Shown in pieces: positions 54,101-60,445 of a DNA stretch of 64,000 nucleotides. A program made the translations under genes and the position numbers. The notes below the pieces were generated by a model. That model was given only the letters and a program-made list of their open reading frames with translations, was not told the DNA's origin and ran no database searches. How positions within the stretch are numbered: position 1 is the stretch's first letter; the number at the start of each line of letters is the position of its first letter. Source of the DNA: Chelonoidis abingdonii (Eukaryota > Chordata > Testudines > Testudinidae). The DNA is taken from contig NC_133777.1 of assembly GCF_003597395.2 (NCBI RefSeq), positions 64,084,862 through 64,148,861 of the forward strand, written 5' to 3'.

Positions 54101-56442
54101 CCTTCAGGCTTAAGCATAAATTTTCAGCCTTAATTACATGAACATTAGGGTTTTTTTGGGGGGGGGGGGGTTGGTACTGAACCATATCCAGAATTATATC
54201 CGACATCCTGTAATAAAGACTCCTGTAATATGTACACACACAGAGGCAGCATTACTGTTGCATAACCCTGACTTTTCATTGCTTCACTGTACAACTTTCT
54301 CTTGCCACAGCTTTTGTGAAAAGATTAACAAACAACAATGTTCATTGCAGTGTAATTCTCAAGTTCAGTTATGAAATTCCACAGTACTTTATATACCTCT
54401 ACAGCATCTTTCAGGGAACCAGCTAGTAAGAAAAAAGCAGCAGACTGTTCAAAGCGTTGTTTTCCCAACAAAGCAAAAGCATTCTTCAAAGCTGCTTTGC
54501 GCCACCTATCTTCACTGAAATTATGGCTGAAAAATGTGGTCATCTTTTCATCGTACTGAGACCTGTGTTAAAAACAAACAAACAAACTTAACACATACAG
54601 TACTTAGTTATAACTTAGGGCTGTCAAGCGATTAAAAAAGTAATTGCGCTAAATCACGCTGTTAAACAACAATAGAGTATCATTATTTTAAATATTTTTG
54701 GATGTTTACTACTTTTTCAAATATATTGATTTCAATTACAACATAGAATACAAAATACAGTGCTCACTTTATACTTATTTTTATTACAAATATTTGCGCT
54801 GTAAAACAAAAAAAATTGTATTTTTCAATTCACCTCATACAAGTATTGTAGTGCAATCTCTATCATGAATGTTGAACTTACAAATGCAGAATTATGTACA
54901 AAAAAATGCATTAAAAATACACAATGTAAAACTTAGAGTCTACATGGTCCACTCAGTTCTACTTCTTGGTTAGCCTATTACTCAGATAAACAAGGTTGGT
55001 TACAGTTTGCAGGAGATAATGCTGCCTGCTTCTTGTTTCCAATGTCACCTGAAAGTGAGAACAGGTGTTTGCACAGCACTGTTGTAGCTGGCACTGTAAG
55101 ATATTTATGTGCCATATGCACTAAAAAGTCATGTGTCCCTTCATGCTTTAACCACCATTCCAGAGGACATGCATCCATGCTGCTGACGGGTTCTGCTCAA
55201 TAACTATCCAAAGCAGTACGGACTGACGCATGTTCATTTTCATCATCTGAGTCAGATGCCACCAGCAGAAGGTTGATATTCTTTTTTGTTGGTTTGGGTT
55301 CTATAGTTTCCACATCAGAGAGGTGCTCTTTTAAGATTCCTGAAAGCATGTTCCACACCTCGTCTCTCTCAGATTTTGGACAGCATTTCAGATTTTTAAG
55401 CTGTAGTGCTATAGCTAATTTTAGAACTTTCACATCAGTACCTTCTTTGCATTTTGCCAAATCTGCTGTGAAAGTGTTCTTAAGACAAACATGAGCGGGG
55501 TCATCATCAGAAACTGCCATAACATGAAATATATGCATAATGCGGGTAAAACAGAGCAGGAGACATACAATTCTTCCCACAAGGAGTACAGTCACAAAGT
55601 TAATTGATGCATTTTTTTTTAAACGAGCATCATCAGCATGGAAAAATGTCCTCTGGAATGGTGGCCAAAGCATGAAGGGGCATACCAATGTTTAGCATAT
55701 CTGGCATGTAAATACTTTGTAATCCTAGCTACAAAAGTGCCATGCAAATGACTGTTCTCACTTTCAGTTGACATTGTAAATAAGAAGCAGGCAGCAGTAT
55801 CTCCTGTCAATGTAAACAAACTTATTTGTCTTAGCAATTCGCAGAATAAGCCGTAGGACTGAGTGGACTTGTAGTCTCTAAAGTTTTACAGTTTTGGTTC
55901 TGAGTGCAGTTATGTAACCAAAAATAATCTGCATTTGTAAGTTGCAATTTCATGATAAAGAGATTGTACTTCAGTATTTGTATGAGGTGAATTGAAAAAT
56001 AGTATTTTTTTGTTTCATTTCTACAGTGCATATATTTGTAATAAAATATAATATAAAGTGAGCACCGTGCACTTTGTATTCTGTGTTGTAATTGAAATCA
56101 ATATTGAAAAGTAGAAAAAATCCATAAATATTTAATAAATTTCAATTAGTATTCTATTGTTTAAGCGTGATTAATCGTGATTAATTTTTGAGTTAACTGA
56201 GTTAATTGTGATTGACAGCCCTAATAAATTATATGTTTTAATCTTTTGACCCAAGATCAGCTAAAATGAATTTCTAATCTGAAAGAGTTCTTTACACTAT
56301 TAGTTTTATATTTACTTTTAAAGTCAAAGGCTAATGGAACTCACCTAAACAGACCCCAAACCACTGCTTTTTTCTTCATAGCAAGGTAAAAAATTGCAGC
56401 ATCCAAGGCATCATTGTTCCTCTGAAAAGCAGCTTTTGCAAC
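14944..56442 (-). CDS. DMXL2: DMXL2 (rabconnectin-3 alpha), 23 C-terminal coding exons
   Basis: Gene-level entry; exons are listed separately. Joined in phase they give 1397 residues plus TAG stop. In order: helical RAVE/Rav1 C-terminal-type region (about residues 1-180 of this fragment), an acidic Ser-rich linker (about 230-400), a conserved charged helical segment (DTEVDVIAEQLKFRACLKIL onward), an alpha-helical middle, acidic DSDESIHSDEEDD (about 840), and C-terminal WD40 repeats (about 1119-1397). Family knowledge: a large scaffold on synaptic and endosomal vesicles that works with WDR7 and ROGDI to promote V-ATPase V1-Vo assembly and binds Rab3 regulators. Its paralogue DMXL1 is the main alternative, but the wording of conserved blocks and adjacency to GLDN favour DMXL2. 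The N-terminal half is off the right edge. No stop or frameshift is seen in any exon. Confidence 0.96.
16158..16375 (-). CDS. DMXL2: DMXL2 exon 22 of window (two WD repeats)
   Basis: 218 nt. Encodes FTCHDHGATVLQYAPKQQLL, ISGGRKGCVCIFDIRQRQSL, HTFQAHDSAIKALSLDPSEE, YFATGSAEGNMK. The H...A....A.P...LISGG..G...IFD and AHDSAIKAL...P arrangements are clear WD40 repeats. Donor GTAAGA. Confidence 0.97.
16990..17419. mobile_element. MITE-like element with 17-bp imperfect inverted ends
   Basis: Left end agagtaaccatatgtcc and right end ggaaatatggtcaccct are inverted repeats (14 of 17). The interior carries a second inverted pair (aggcgtttgtcctgtttgc / gcaaacaggacaaatgcc). No coding capacity; no clear target duplication. 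Confidence 0.65.
19038..19090 (-). CDS. DMXL2: DMXL2 exon 21 of window (WD repeat)
   Basis: 53 nt. Encodes NVCLWDTLVSPSNSLIH, with the canonical WD dipeptide. Joins exon 20 as NDNR-NVCLWD and exon 22 as LIH-A-FTCHDHGA. Confidence 0.95.
19140..19400. repeat. GC-rich transposon remnant with perfect 34-bp hairpin arms
   Basis: Arms at 19183-19216 and 19242-19275 are perfect reverse complements around a 25-bp loop. The GC-rich flank (cggccggacttgcggacg) and the ending …gtttggcaaacactga resemble a hAT-type non-autonomous element. Open frames in this stretch on both strands are not genes. Confidence 0.6.
19567..19804. repeat. Palindromic MITE-like element, copy 2
   Basis: Begins gggtttgtctacacagtgct and ends actaaagcacatgtagacaagtcc; the interior is inverted around ttaatatgcaacagggaac. 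Same family as 611-897. Lies in the intron between DMXL2 exons 21 and 20. Confidence 0.75.
20364..20455 (-). CDS. DMXL2: DMXL2 exon 20 of window (WD repeat)
   Basis: 92 nt, phase 0 start with AGT (Ser), two trailing bases. Encodes SWQCHSKTTSDFAFITSSSL, VATSGQSNDN. Two AGs at the acceptor (TATAG-AG); phase selects the first. Confidence 0.94.
21164..21241 (-). CDS. DMXL2: DMXL2 exon 19 of window (WD repeat)
   Basis: 78 nt = 26 codons. Encodes CGVADGEGFLSIWQVNQIVS. ADGEGFLSIWQV is a WD-type blade ending. Donor GTATGT. Confidence 0.95.
21242..26379. other. DMXL2: DMXL2 intron, 5.1 kb
   Basis: Between exons 19 and 18. Apart from the repeat at 21590-21900 and another short repeat around 23990-24120 (cctggttcaagttggggc-type tRNA-like text) I see no defined feature. 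Open frames of 60-109 codons here lack homology I recognise. Confidence 0.6.
21590..21900. repeat. Interspersed repeat with tRNA-like segment, copy 2
   Basis: Contains gaagctgttccactttgta and a tRNA-like stretch (ttgaacccagatttccaatc, gctactgagctagagga). Related to 7700-7960 and 34660-34960. Intronic in DMXL2. Confidence 0.45.
26380..26507 (-). CDS. DMXL2: DMXL2 exon 18 of window (WD repeat)
   Basis: 128 nt. Encodes LTGAQDGSVRMFEWTRPQQL, ICFRQAGNARVTRMYFNSQG. GAQDGSVRMFEW is a WD40 D-strand signature. A second AG lies 9 nt downstream of the acceptor, but phase demands the first (AG = 26508-26509). Confidence 0.95.
26635..26695 (-). CDS. DMXL2: DMXL2 exon 17 of window
   Basis: 61 nt, short exon. 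Encodes LIKRNLNNVKRMASHPVQQY; the last base T starts the Tyr codon completed in exon 18. The acceptor is TTTTATATGAAG, weak-looking but in the right place and phase. Confidence 0.9.
27403..27541 (-). CDS. DMXL2: DMXL2 exon 16 of window
   Basis: 139 nt. Encodes SDDLDFRGSTTTLTQSSAPS, FGVNQMQPSSPMPWLGSGQT. A Ser/Pro-rich disordered insert between propeller blades; the PMPWLG.GQTSTGA end is conserved. Confidence 0.94.
27618..28270 (+). repeat. Probable interspersed, possibly LTR-derived, repeat
   Basis: Starts tgtgacagattgcaactgc and shows the moderately GC-rich, gene-like texture of retroviral LTR debris; a second tgtgacagat occurs at about 28265. No target duplication resolved. Lies between DMXL2 exons 16 and 15. 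Confidence 0.35.
28628..28760 (+). repeat. MIR-like SINE fragment
   Basis: Reads ctgcgaccttgggcaagtca, then tttccccatctgtaaaatga, then gtaaagtgctttgagatcta, the familiar core of the ancient amniote MIR SINE. Too short and diverged to define ends. Confidence 0.75.
28857..28978 (-). CDS. DMXL2: DMXL2 exon 15 of window
   Basis: 122 nt. Encodes SSEIVLASTHDVQELDVSAL, LAAQSFIWIGEEYDRESK. Conserved IVLAS.HDVQELD and W.GEEYDRE motifs. Confidence 0.95.
29082..29168 (-). CDS. DMXL2: DMXL2 exon 14 of window
   Basis: 87 nt = 29 codons. Encodes VEADLGYPGGKAKIIHKESD, MIMAFAVNK. Beginning of the C-terminal propeller region. Confidence 0.95.
30040..30270. repeat. AT-rich low-complexity tract
   Basis: Dense TATA/ATAT text (atatataataatatgtatat, acatatatttaaac). 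Simple low-complexity sequence within a DMXL2 intron. Confidence 0.7.
30480..30597 (-). CDS. DMXL2: DMXL2 exon 13 of window
   Basis: 118 nt. Encodes SKDYSALPVKRLWHFLVKQE, LLQETFIRYIFTKKRKQSE. The basic TKKRKQ stretch is conserved. The intron upstream (30598-36001) carries a CR1 fragment and degraded coding-like sequence. Confidence 0.95.
31165..32403 (+). mobile_element. CR1 LINE, 3' part (5'-truncated copy)
   Basis: Begins in the reverse-transcriptase 3' region (gtttgtggatgacgcaaagc = FVDDAKLGG) and includes an open frame at 31303-31911 with LGVLVDHRMTMSRQ-like and VLGCIRRCMSSKDKEV motifs and HLEDCVQFWSPMFKKD. It ends in the CR1 3' tail gaccataatggtcctttctg. A one-base break in the 31.3 kb region separates the two reading frames. 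Inserted in DMXL2 antisense orientation. Confidence 0.9.
32720..33960 (+). pseudogene. Degraded coding-like segment of unknown origin
   Basis: Translates in pieces across frames, for example DKLRRIFVKDLIAKDEVYHS, FYQLIEETDNDLMQRYKALL and HARHGQGKHTIVLC, and later GKQDIGSLLQYGRKTAHDEL, interrupted by stops and shifts. Codon-like texture contrasts with the AT-rich intron around it. I do not recognise the family; a dead transposon ORF is the likeliest reading. Confidence 0.4.
34660..34960 (+). repeat. Interspersed repeat with tRNA-like segment, copy 3
   Basis: Contains gaagctgttccactttgga, ggttggagcactcacctgag and a poly-T run at about 34822-34838. Related to 7700-7960 and 21590-21900. The following 35000-35320 (ggcgcctaggcactgaactc) seems to belong to the same mosaic. 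Confidence 0.45.
36002..36203 (-). CDS. DMXL2: DMXL2 exon 12 of window
   Basis: 202 nt. Encodes LPVKSPLGIAVIKNLENWEQ, ILQERMDQFEGPPPNYINTY and RNKAMLEPENTPF. Donor GTAAGA. A very conserved DMXL block. Confidence 0.95.
36451..36472. repeat. (GT)n microsatellite
   Basis: A run of about eleven GT units after gaagagggg, in the intron between DMXL2 exons 12 and 11. Likely polymorphic. Confidence 0.9.
36658..36743 (-). CDS. DMXL2: DMXL2 exon 11 of window
   Basis: 86 nt (1 + 28 codons + 1). Encodes WALIHLAIVKLALYNIKNFF, PIAGLEFF. Hydrophobic helix typical of DMXL proteins. Donor GTGAGT. Confidence 0.94.
37823..37953 (-). CDS. DMXL2: DMXL2 exon 10 of window (acidic)
   Basis: 131 nt. Encodes PFLPLSDSGVIYDSDESIHS, then DEEDDSAFLSDTQIQEHKDP. 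The dense acidic Ser cluster looks like a casein kinase 2 substrate, which is inference. Confidence 0.95.
38458..38639 (-). CDS. DMXL2: DMXL2 exon 9 of window
   Basis: 182 nt. Encodes PPVPSEEMDKHRRRFNMRML, VPGRPVKDSVVPPPMPAERP and YKEKFIPPELSMWDYFMAK. A basic then Pro-rich segment, with MWDYF followed by the acidic exon 10. Confidence 0.95.
39321..39350 (-). CDS. DMXL2: Candidate DMXL2 30-nt cassette microexon
   Basis: On the minus strand a pyrimidine-rich tract and CTGCTGCTGCAG acceptor (AG = 39351-39352) precede 30 nt followed by donor GTTTGT (39319-39320). Its phases (2 + 9 codons + 1) match both neighbours exactly, so inclusion would insert ten residues, V-SDLSKDSHE, between NIP and APPVP without changing frame. 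I infer an alternative, possibly neural, microexon; exon 8 also joins exon 9 directly. Confidence 0.55.
41084..41383. mobile_element. GC-rich non-autonomous DNA transposon, full copy
   Basis: Ends caggaccggcgct and agcgccagccctg are inverted repeats with two differences. Interior is GC-rich with internal inverted units (gtggagctgccgcaggcgtg). The 8 bp before it (CTGCCCTT, 41076-41083) is not repeated directly after it but is found after the half-copy at 43341. hAT-like by duplication length; the open frames over it are not genes. Confidence 0.7.
43261..43341. mobile_element. 3' part of the same GC-rich element, adjoining the n
   Basis: Nearly identical to the last 81 bp of the copy at 41084-41383 (three differences) and starts directly after the only n in the window (43260). 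It is followed by CTGCCCTT (43342-43349), the 8-mer that precedes the full copy. Confidence 0.8.
43593..43726. repeat. Foldback of a turtle-type interspersed repeat, 42-bp arms
   Basis: Arms 43593-43634 and 43685-43726 are reverse complements with two differences, enclosing gagctttcgtgggtgaatac. The family text continues to about 43775 (agactaacacggctacccct). I associate this repeat with turtle genomes. Confidence 0.75.
44548..44796 (-). CDS. DMXL2: DMXL2 exon 8 of window
   Basis: 249 nt (2 + 82 codons + 1). Encodes SSLINLLNSAQDEDQPKLNI, LLCEAVIAVYLSLLIHALAT, LFRLAAHPVNSRMWAAVFGG, VKLVMKPRRQSENIP. Donor GTACTT. Splices in phase to exon 9 (…NIP-A-PPVP) or first to the 30-nt candidate microexon. 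Confidence 0.95.
45050..45425 (+). mobile_element. CR1-family LINE 3' end (short fragment)
   Basis: Includes aggaagaaatcttcccccag, gcctgggtttttttccatct, cactagtgcacctc-type text and the 3' end gaggtcagattagatggatc … ggcgttaaactctatg, characteristic of CR1 3' UTRs. A different subfamily from the copies at 31.2 and 56.7 kb. Confidence 0.75.
46111..46241 (-). CDS. DMXL2: DMXL2 exon 7 of window (tandem NAGNAG acceptor)
   Basis: 131 nt with the upstream acceptor. Encodes SQTETNQFTGMVYQGLLLSD, RRRLRTESIEEHATPNSTPA. The acceptor reads TTTAGCAG, so splicing at either AG is possible; using the second (exon edge 46238) removes one Ser and keeps the frame. Confidence 0.93.
47119..47195 (-). CDS. DMXL2: DMXL2 exon 6 of window
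   Basis: 77 nt. Encodes VHTLHSLAASLSASIYQALC and DSHSY, ending with AG of a Ser codon shared with exon 7. Donor GTAAAA. Confidence 0.93.
49037..49228 (-). CDS. DMXL2: DMXL2 exon 5 of window
   Basis: 192 nt = 64 codons, phase 0 both ends. Encodes KQLQSPLPLPTTLPLLSASI, ASTKTVIANPVLYLNNHIHD, ILYTIVQMKFPPHP. Hydrophobic helical segment conserved in DMXL proteins. Confidence 0.95.
50409..51517 (-). CDS. DMXL2: DMXL2 exon 4 of window: large exon with acidic Ser-rich linker
   Basis: 1109 nt, the largest exon here. Begins with two bases completing Val (VIIKSCNPVVFSFYNYLRTH), runs through NLIERKLFFTTANAHFKVG and LALEVLSKIP, then a divergent low-complexity linker with three DW motifs (LDWSKP, FDWSQP, LDWGED) in an acidic context. 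It ends with conserved DTEVDVIAEQLKFRACLKIL, YNWLEKEIAAMHEICNHE, SYERHQIERRRLQAKREHAE and SYCSLHGAQGGGLASVRMEL. The linker is the fast-evolving part; the flanks are nearly invariant in vertebrates. A solo LTR begins 90 bp upstream of its acceptor. Confidence 0.96.
51608..52594 (+). mobile_element. Solo LTR (987 bp) with perfect 5-bp target duplication
   Basis: Starts TGTAAGGACG and ends CGGCTTACA (inverted TGTAAG/CTTACA), flanked by GCCAC on both sides (51603-51607 and 52595-52599). A TATAAAA at 51730-51736 with GC-rich upstream sequence fits a U3 promoter on the + strand. GC content is far above the intron. Near its two ends it repeats a cgcccctgagggggaagag-like unit, and a ccccgccctgcctaagggcc unit occurs twice internally. 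No retroviral coding sequence is present. Confidence 0.85.
53161..53226. repeat. Short tandem AT repeat (about 21-23-bp unit)
   Basis: Three imperfect units of tgtatataactttttaa type, each also partly palindromic (ttatatacat / atgtatataa). Located between DMXL2 exons 4 and 3. Confidence 0.7.
53554..53818 (-). CDS. DMXL2: DMXL2 exon 3 of window
   Basis: 265 nt, phase 0 start, one trailing base. Encodes VCLEKMDDIQLAMVIARLYE, KLHPDPFLRSLAYWITKDYT and DTLLEQTPKEDDENP. End of the conserved Rav1-like helical array. Confidence 0.94.
54397..54562 (-). CDS. DMXL2: DMXL2 exon 2 of window
   Basis: 166 nt, one base completing Arg then 55 codons. Encodes SQYDEKMTTFFSHNF, SEDRWRKAALKNAFALLG, KQRFEQSAAFFLLAGSLKDA. 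Strongly conserved TPR-like helical part of the RAVE domain. Donor is GTATAT. Confidence 0.94.
54978..55178 (-). pseudogene. hAT transposase C-terminal dimerisation domain remnant
   Basis: Encodes PLEWWLKHEGTHDFLVHMAH, KYLTVPATTVLCKHLFSLSG and NKKQAALSP, the hATC signature (W…LA.KYL..PATS…E..FS.aG.i…R..L.P). Ends in a stop shortly after. Isolated from an intact catalytic core, so inactive. Confidence 0.8.
55197..55530 (-). pseudogene. hAT-element internal coding remnant
   Basis: Encodes VLKLAIALQLKNLKCCPKSE, VWNMLSGILKEHLSDVE and ASDSDDENEHASV. Lies upstream of the hATC remnant within the same element. The RNase H-like catalytic residues cannot be seen, so the element is probably internally deleted or a composite of unrelated sequence. 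Confidence 0.5.
56345..56442 (-). CDS. DMXL2: DMXL2 exon 1 of window (RAVE-type helical region)
   Basis: Minus-strand acceptor AG = 56443-56444, donor GT = 56343-56344. 98 nt starting in phase 0 and ending with AG of an Arg codon. Encodes VAKAAFQRNNDALDAA, FYLAMKKKAVVWGLF. Part of the Rav1p/RAVE C-terminal domain that contacts the V-ATPase machinery. Confidence 0.93.
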
Positions 56443-56773
56443 CTACAGTAGTATATGGAGAGCAAATAGAATTATTTCAAAAAAGCAGCTTTCAGCTAAA
56501 AAATGCACAAACTCTGCTGGGAAGGATAGCATGGAGTTTGTATGTGTTTCTATAAAGCTATATAACTGCTTTCTAAATATTTTGCAGATGACACTTTTTA
56601 TACAGTTTGTGAGCAAATTACACTGTAAATGTAAGTTTAATTTTTCTTAAAACCTTTAGAAAATAATACTGATGCATATATTTAAACATAAAACATGAAG
56701 TTACAGAAGGGCAAATAAAAATCTTTCATCCCTCAAACCTGATGGGGTACTCTTCACTAGGCAACACATTATT

Positions 56774-57031
56774 GTGGTATTCTCTCGCATTGAGGTTACC
56801 TCTCTGGGGGAGGGAACTCCAGTTATTAGGAAGAGACAGGTATTAGTAATGGGAGAGTCGATCACTGGAAACATAGATAGCTGGGTTTGCAATGACTGGG
56901 AGAACTGCGTGGTAACGTGCCTGTCTGGTGCAGATCTCTCAAGACATCTAGATAGATTTATGTGTAGTGCTGGGCAGGAGACAGTGGTCGTGGTACACGT
57001 AGGTACCAATGACATTGGGAAGGATAGGTGA
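56774..57031 (+). pseudogene. CR1 ORF1 fragment, SGNH esterase-like
   Basis: Encodes VLVMGESITGNIDSWVC and VVVVHVGTNDIGKD. CR1 ORF1 proteins carry an esterase domain with a GDS-type Ser block and a GTND block; both are visible, with GES for GDS. It then runs into a stop. Confidence 0.7.
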
Positions 57032-57644
57032 GAGGTCCTTGAGGCCAGACGTAGGCTGCTAGGTAAGAGATTGAAGTCCAGGACCTCTATAGTAGCACTT
57101 TCTGAAATTCTTCCAATTCCATGCACAGGACCAGTTAGACAGGCAGAACGGCAGGGTCTTAACGCGTGGATGAGACAATGGTGTAAGGAGGAGGGGTTGA
57201 GATTTATTAGGAACTGGGGAAACTTTTGGTAAAGGGGGAGCTTATAAAGGGAAGATGGGGTCCACCTAAACTAAAATGGAACCAGATTTCTGGCACTAAC
57301 ATTAAAAGGGTTGTAGAGCAGTTTTTAAACTAAGGGCTGGGGGAGAGCCAACAGGTGCAGAGGAACATGTGGTTCAGACAGAGACATCCCTTAGGGGAGG
57401 ATCTACTAATGGAGATTCTCTATGTCCTAGTAAGGAGGAGAGGATAGAAGGTGCTAAAATACAGGTAGGATCTGATGAAAAACAATGAAATGAAAAAAAG
57501 TCCCATTCAATTATATCATGTAATGGCAGACAGCTAAAAAGTGACAAATTTTTAAAGTGCTTAAATACAAATGTTAGAAGTCTAAATAATAAGATGGGTG
57601 AACAAGAGTGCCTTGTATTAAAATGAGGATATTGATATAATAGG

Positions 57645-59890
57645 TGTGACGTTGCACCCCATAATGCTTTATAGAAATATACTTATGAGCGTAAATAGGA
57701 CATAACTGGAATATGTTTTATGCTAGATATGCCATGTAACATATCTTTGCAAAGGTTATGATCTACTGAATATATTCACGCTATTTGTATGCATGTATTG
57801 TTTTTATATCTGAAGTTATGAGCATTGGCTCTGTTTGTATTTAAAGTGTTTGCTGTAAGAAGCACATAAGGCCGACTTGGTCAATGTAGCATGAAGGGGT
57901 TATTCATAATATAATTGGGAGAACTTAACTAACAATGGACTTTGGGAGATGCCAATCCACATCTGAGCTTTCCTGGGAATGTTCAAACTAACATGTAAAC
58001 AATGGCGTCAGCCTGCAAAAAGCTGAATCATCCATAGACATGTGACTTGCCCAGGTGACTACAGACTCCATCTTGAAATTGCATAGGAGAATAAAGGCAT
58101 TTTCACCCATAAGAGAGAATATAAAAGGACCTGGAAACCCTTCTATTTTGTCTTCATCTGGCTCAAAAGATAGCCTCTCCACCCCCAAAGACATGCTTAA
58201 AAGAAACTGCAACAAATGACAGTAACTACGGGGGTGTGAGTGATTGCTAGATCCAGACTAGGAAGGAGTCTAGTTTGTGAAAGAAGCTTACTGGAACATC
58301 TCTGAGGGTGAGATTTACTTGCATTTTGTTTCCTACTGTATTAGGCTTAGACTTGTACGTTTTTGTTTTATTTTGCTTGGTAATTTACGTTTTTCTGTCT
58401 ATTACTTGGAGCCACTTAAATCCTACTTTTTATATTTAGTAAGATCACTTTTTACTTATTAATTAATCCAGAGCAAGTAATTAATACCTGGGGGAGCAAA
58501 CAGCTGTGCAAATCTCTCTATCAGTGTTACAGAGGACAAACAATTTATGAGTTTACTCTGTACAGTAACTCCTCACTTAACGTTGTAGTTATGTTCCTGA
58601 AAAATGCGACTTTAAGTGAAATGATGTTAAGTGAATCCAATTTCCCCATAAGAATTAATGTAAATAGAGGGGGTTAGGTTCCAGGGCAGCTTCCCCTACT
58701 CTGCAAGCACCAGAGGTGGGGGGTTCAACCTTCAGCCCGCCCATTCCACTCCTTCCCCCCACCGCCTCCCCTTTTACTTCTCTCGCTGCATCCTGGCTCC
58801 TCCCCTCTCCCTCCCCTCCTTCTAAATGCCAAGCCAGCTGATTGCCGCCAGCAGAAGAGGGAGTGGAAGTGCACCAAGTCCTCACTCCTCCCTCATCCCT
58901 TCTGCCCAGGGCAATCAGCAGCTTGTGGCGTTTTGGAAGCAGCAGGGAGGGGGAAGGAGCAAGGACTTGGCATGCAGGCTCCCCTTCCCTCTCAAACGTG
59001 GCAAGCCAGCTGACTGCCCCGGGCAGAAGGGAGGGGGGAGGAGCAAGGACTCGGCGCACTTCCACTCCCTCCTCTGCCTCCTGCCAGCAGCAAGCAGCTG
59101 GCTTGCGGTGTTTTGGAGGCGGGACAGAGAGAAGCGAGGACTGGCACGCCTCTCCCCTCCATCTGCTGCCTCCTGAACACCACAAGCCAGCTGATTGCTG
59201 CTGGCAGGAGGGAGGGGGAGCCTGCGCGCCGAGTCCTAGCTCCTCTCCCCTCCCTCCCGCCAGCAGCAATCAACTGGCTTGTGGTGTTCGGGAGGCAGCG
59301 GATGGAGGAGGGAGGCCTGCCAGTCCTCGCTCCTCCCCGCTCCCTTCTGCCTCCAAAATGCCACAAGCCAGCTGATTGCCATGGGTAGGAGGTGGGGGAA
59401 GGAGGAGGAAGGCACTGATCCGCAGGGTCTGCTGGCAGGTGGGAGGCACTGGGGGAGGGGTGTAGGGAGGCTGCCAACTGTGGAAAAAGCAGGCAGCCAA
59501 ACAACGTAAGAGTGCAGCATTGTACAACTATAAATGAGTATGCTCTAATTGATCAGCAACAAAACGACATTAAACAGGACGACTTTAAGTGAGGAGTTAC
59601 TGTATAAGCTTTATACAGAGTAAAATGGATTTATTTGGGATTTGGATCCCATTGGGAACTGGGTATCTGAGTGCTAGAGACAGGAGCACTTCTTAAGCTC
59701 TTTTCAGTTAAGTCTGCATCTTGTGGGGGATGTGGTTCAGATTTGAGTCTGTGTTTGTAGCAGGCTAGCATGTCTGACTCAACAAGACAGGGCACTGAAG
59801 TCCCAAGCTGCCAGGGAAATCGGGCTCAGAAGTAGTCTCAGCACATCAGGTGGCAGTCCCAAGGGGGTTTCTGTAACCCAACTCATCACA
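57645..59890 (+). mobile_element. Solo LTR inside CR1, carrying a nested Tigger-like element
   Basis: Starts TGTGACGTTGCACCCC and ends CTCATCACA (TGTGA/TCACA inverted). Flanks ATAGG (57640-57644) and ACAGG (59891-59895) are a 5-bp duplication with one change. Removing it restores the CR1 reading ataataggcatcacagaaa. TATAAAA at 58120-58126. LTR length without the nested element is about 1.2 kb. No internal viral genes. Confidence 0.8.
58563..59602. mobile_element. Tigger/pogo-like non-autonomous element (1040 bp)
   Basis: Ends CAGTAACTCCTCACTTAA (58563-58580) and its exact reverse complement (59585-59602), flanked by TA (58561-58562, 59603-59604), as expected for mariner/Tigger insertions. 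Interior 58800-59400 is GC-rich and built from alternating inverted units around cagctgattgc. The long open frames over it on both strands are products of GC-rich repeats. Confidence 0.8.
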
Positions 59891-59928
59891 ACAGGCATCA
59901 CAGAAATTTGGCGGAATTAGGATAATTA

Positions 59929-60445
59929 ATGGGACACAGTAATACCGGGTGTAAAATATATGGGAAGGACAGATCAAGTCGTGCTGGTGGGGGAGTGGCA
60001 CTATATGTGAAAGAAAACAGAGAGTCAAATGAAGTAAAAATCTTAAATGAATCAAACTGTACCATAGAATCTCTATGGATAGTAATTCCTTGCTTGAATA
60101 ATAAGAATATAGCAGTAGGGATATATTACCAACCATGTGACCAGGATGGTGATAATGAACTGTGAAATGTTCAGGCAGATTAGAGAGGCTATAAATAAAA
60201 AAACTCAATAATAATGGGGGACTTCAACTATCCCCATATTGACTGGGTATATGTCAAGTCAGGACGAGATGCAGAGAGAGTTTCTTGACACCTTAAATGA
60301 CTGCTTCTTGGAGCAGCTAGTCCTGGAACCCACAAGAGGAGAGGCAATTCTTGATTTGGCTCTAAGTGGAGCACAGGATCAGGCCCAAGAGGTGAATATA
60401 GCTGGACCGCTTGGTCATAGTAACCATAATATAATTAAATTATAA
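59929..60445 (+). pseudogene. CR1 ORF2 endonuclease fragments
   Basis: Two open stretches (59929-60165 and 60239-60445) with RAGGGVALYVKEN, ESLWIVIPCL, gacttcaactatccccat (GDFNYPH) between them, and FLDTLNDCFLEQLV, ILDLALSGAQDQ, GPLGHSNHNII. These are the APE-type endonuclease blocks, including the DFN and SDH(N) regions, split by stop codons and a frameshift. Confidence 0.8.

Larger units (their letters stand above)
54617..56222 (-). mobile_element. hAT-family element with long inverted ends
   Basis: Starts agggctgtcaagcgattaaa and ends gttaattgtgattgacagccct. About 280 bp at each end are inverted copies of each other (for example gtgctcactttatac / ataaagtgagcac and ttcaattcacctcatac / gtatgaggtgaattgaa). 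Flanking 8-mers TATAACTT and AATAAATT agree at 6 of 8, an eroded duplication. The interior encodes remnants of a hAT transposase on the minus strand. Sits between DMXL2 exons 2 and 1. Confidence 0.85.

Noticed and set aside
54148..54172. Poly-T/poly-G run as a regulatory or structural element
   Set aside because: A simple homopolymer tract (ggggggg) in an intron with no associated motif; probably length-variable noise.
58655..59527. Several overlapping open frames of 85-204 codons on both strands
   Set aside because: They lie in the GC-rich inverted-repeat interior of the Tigger-like element; length comes from stop-poor composition and there is no domain.
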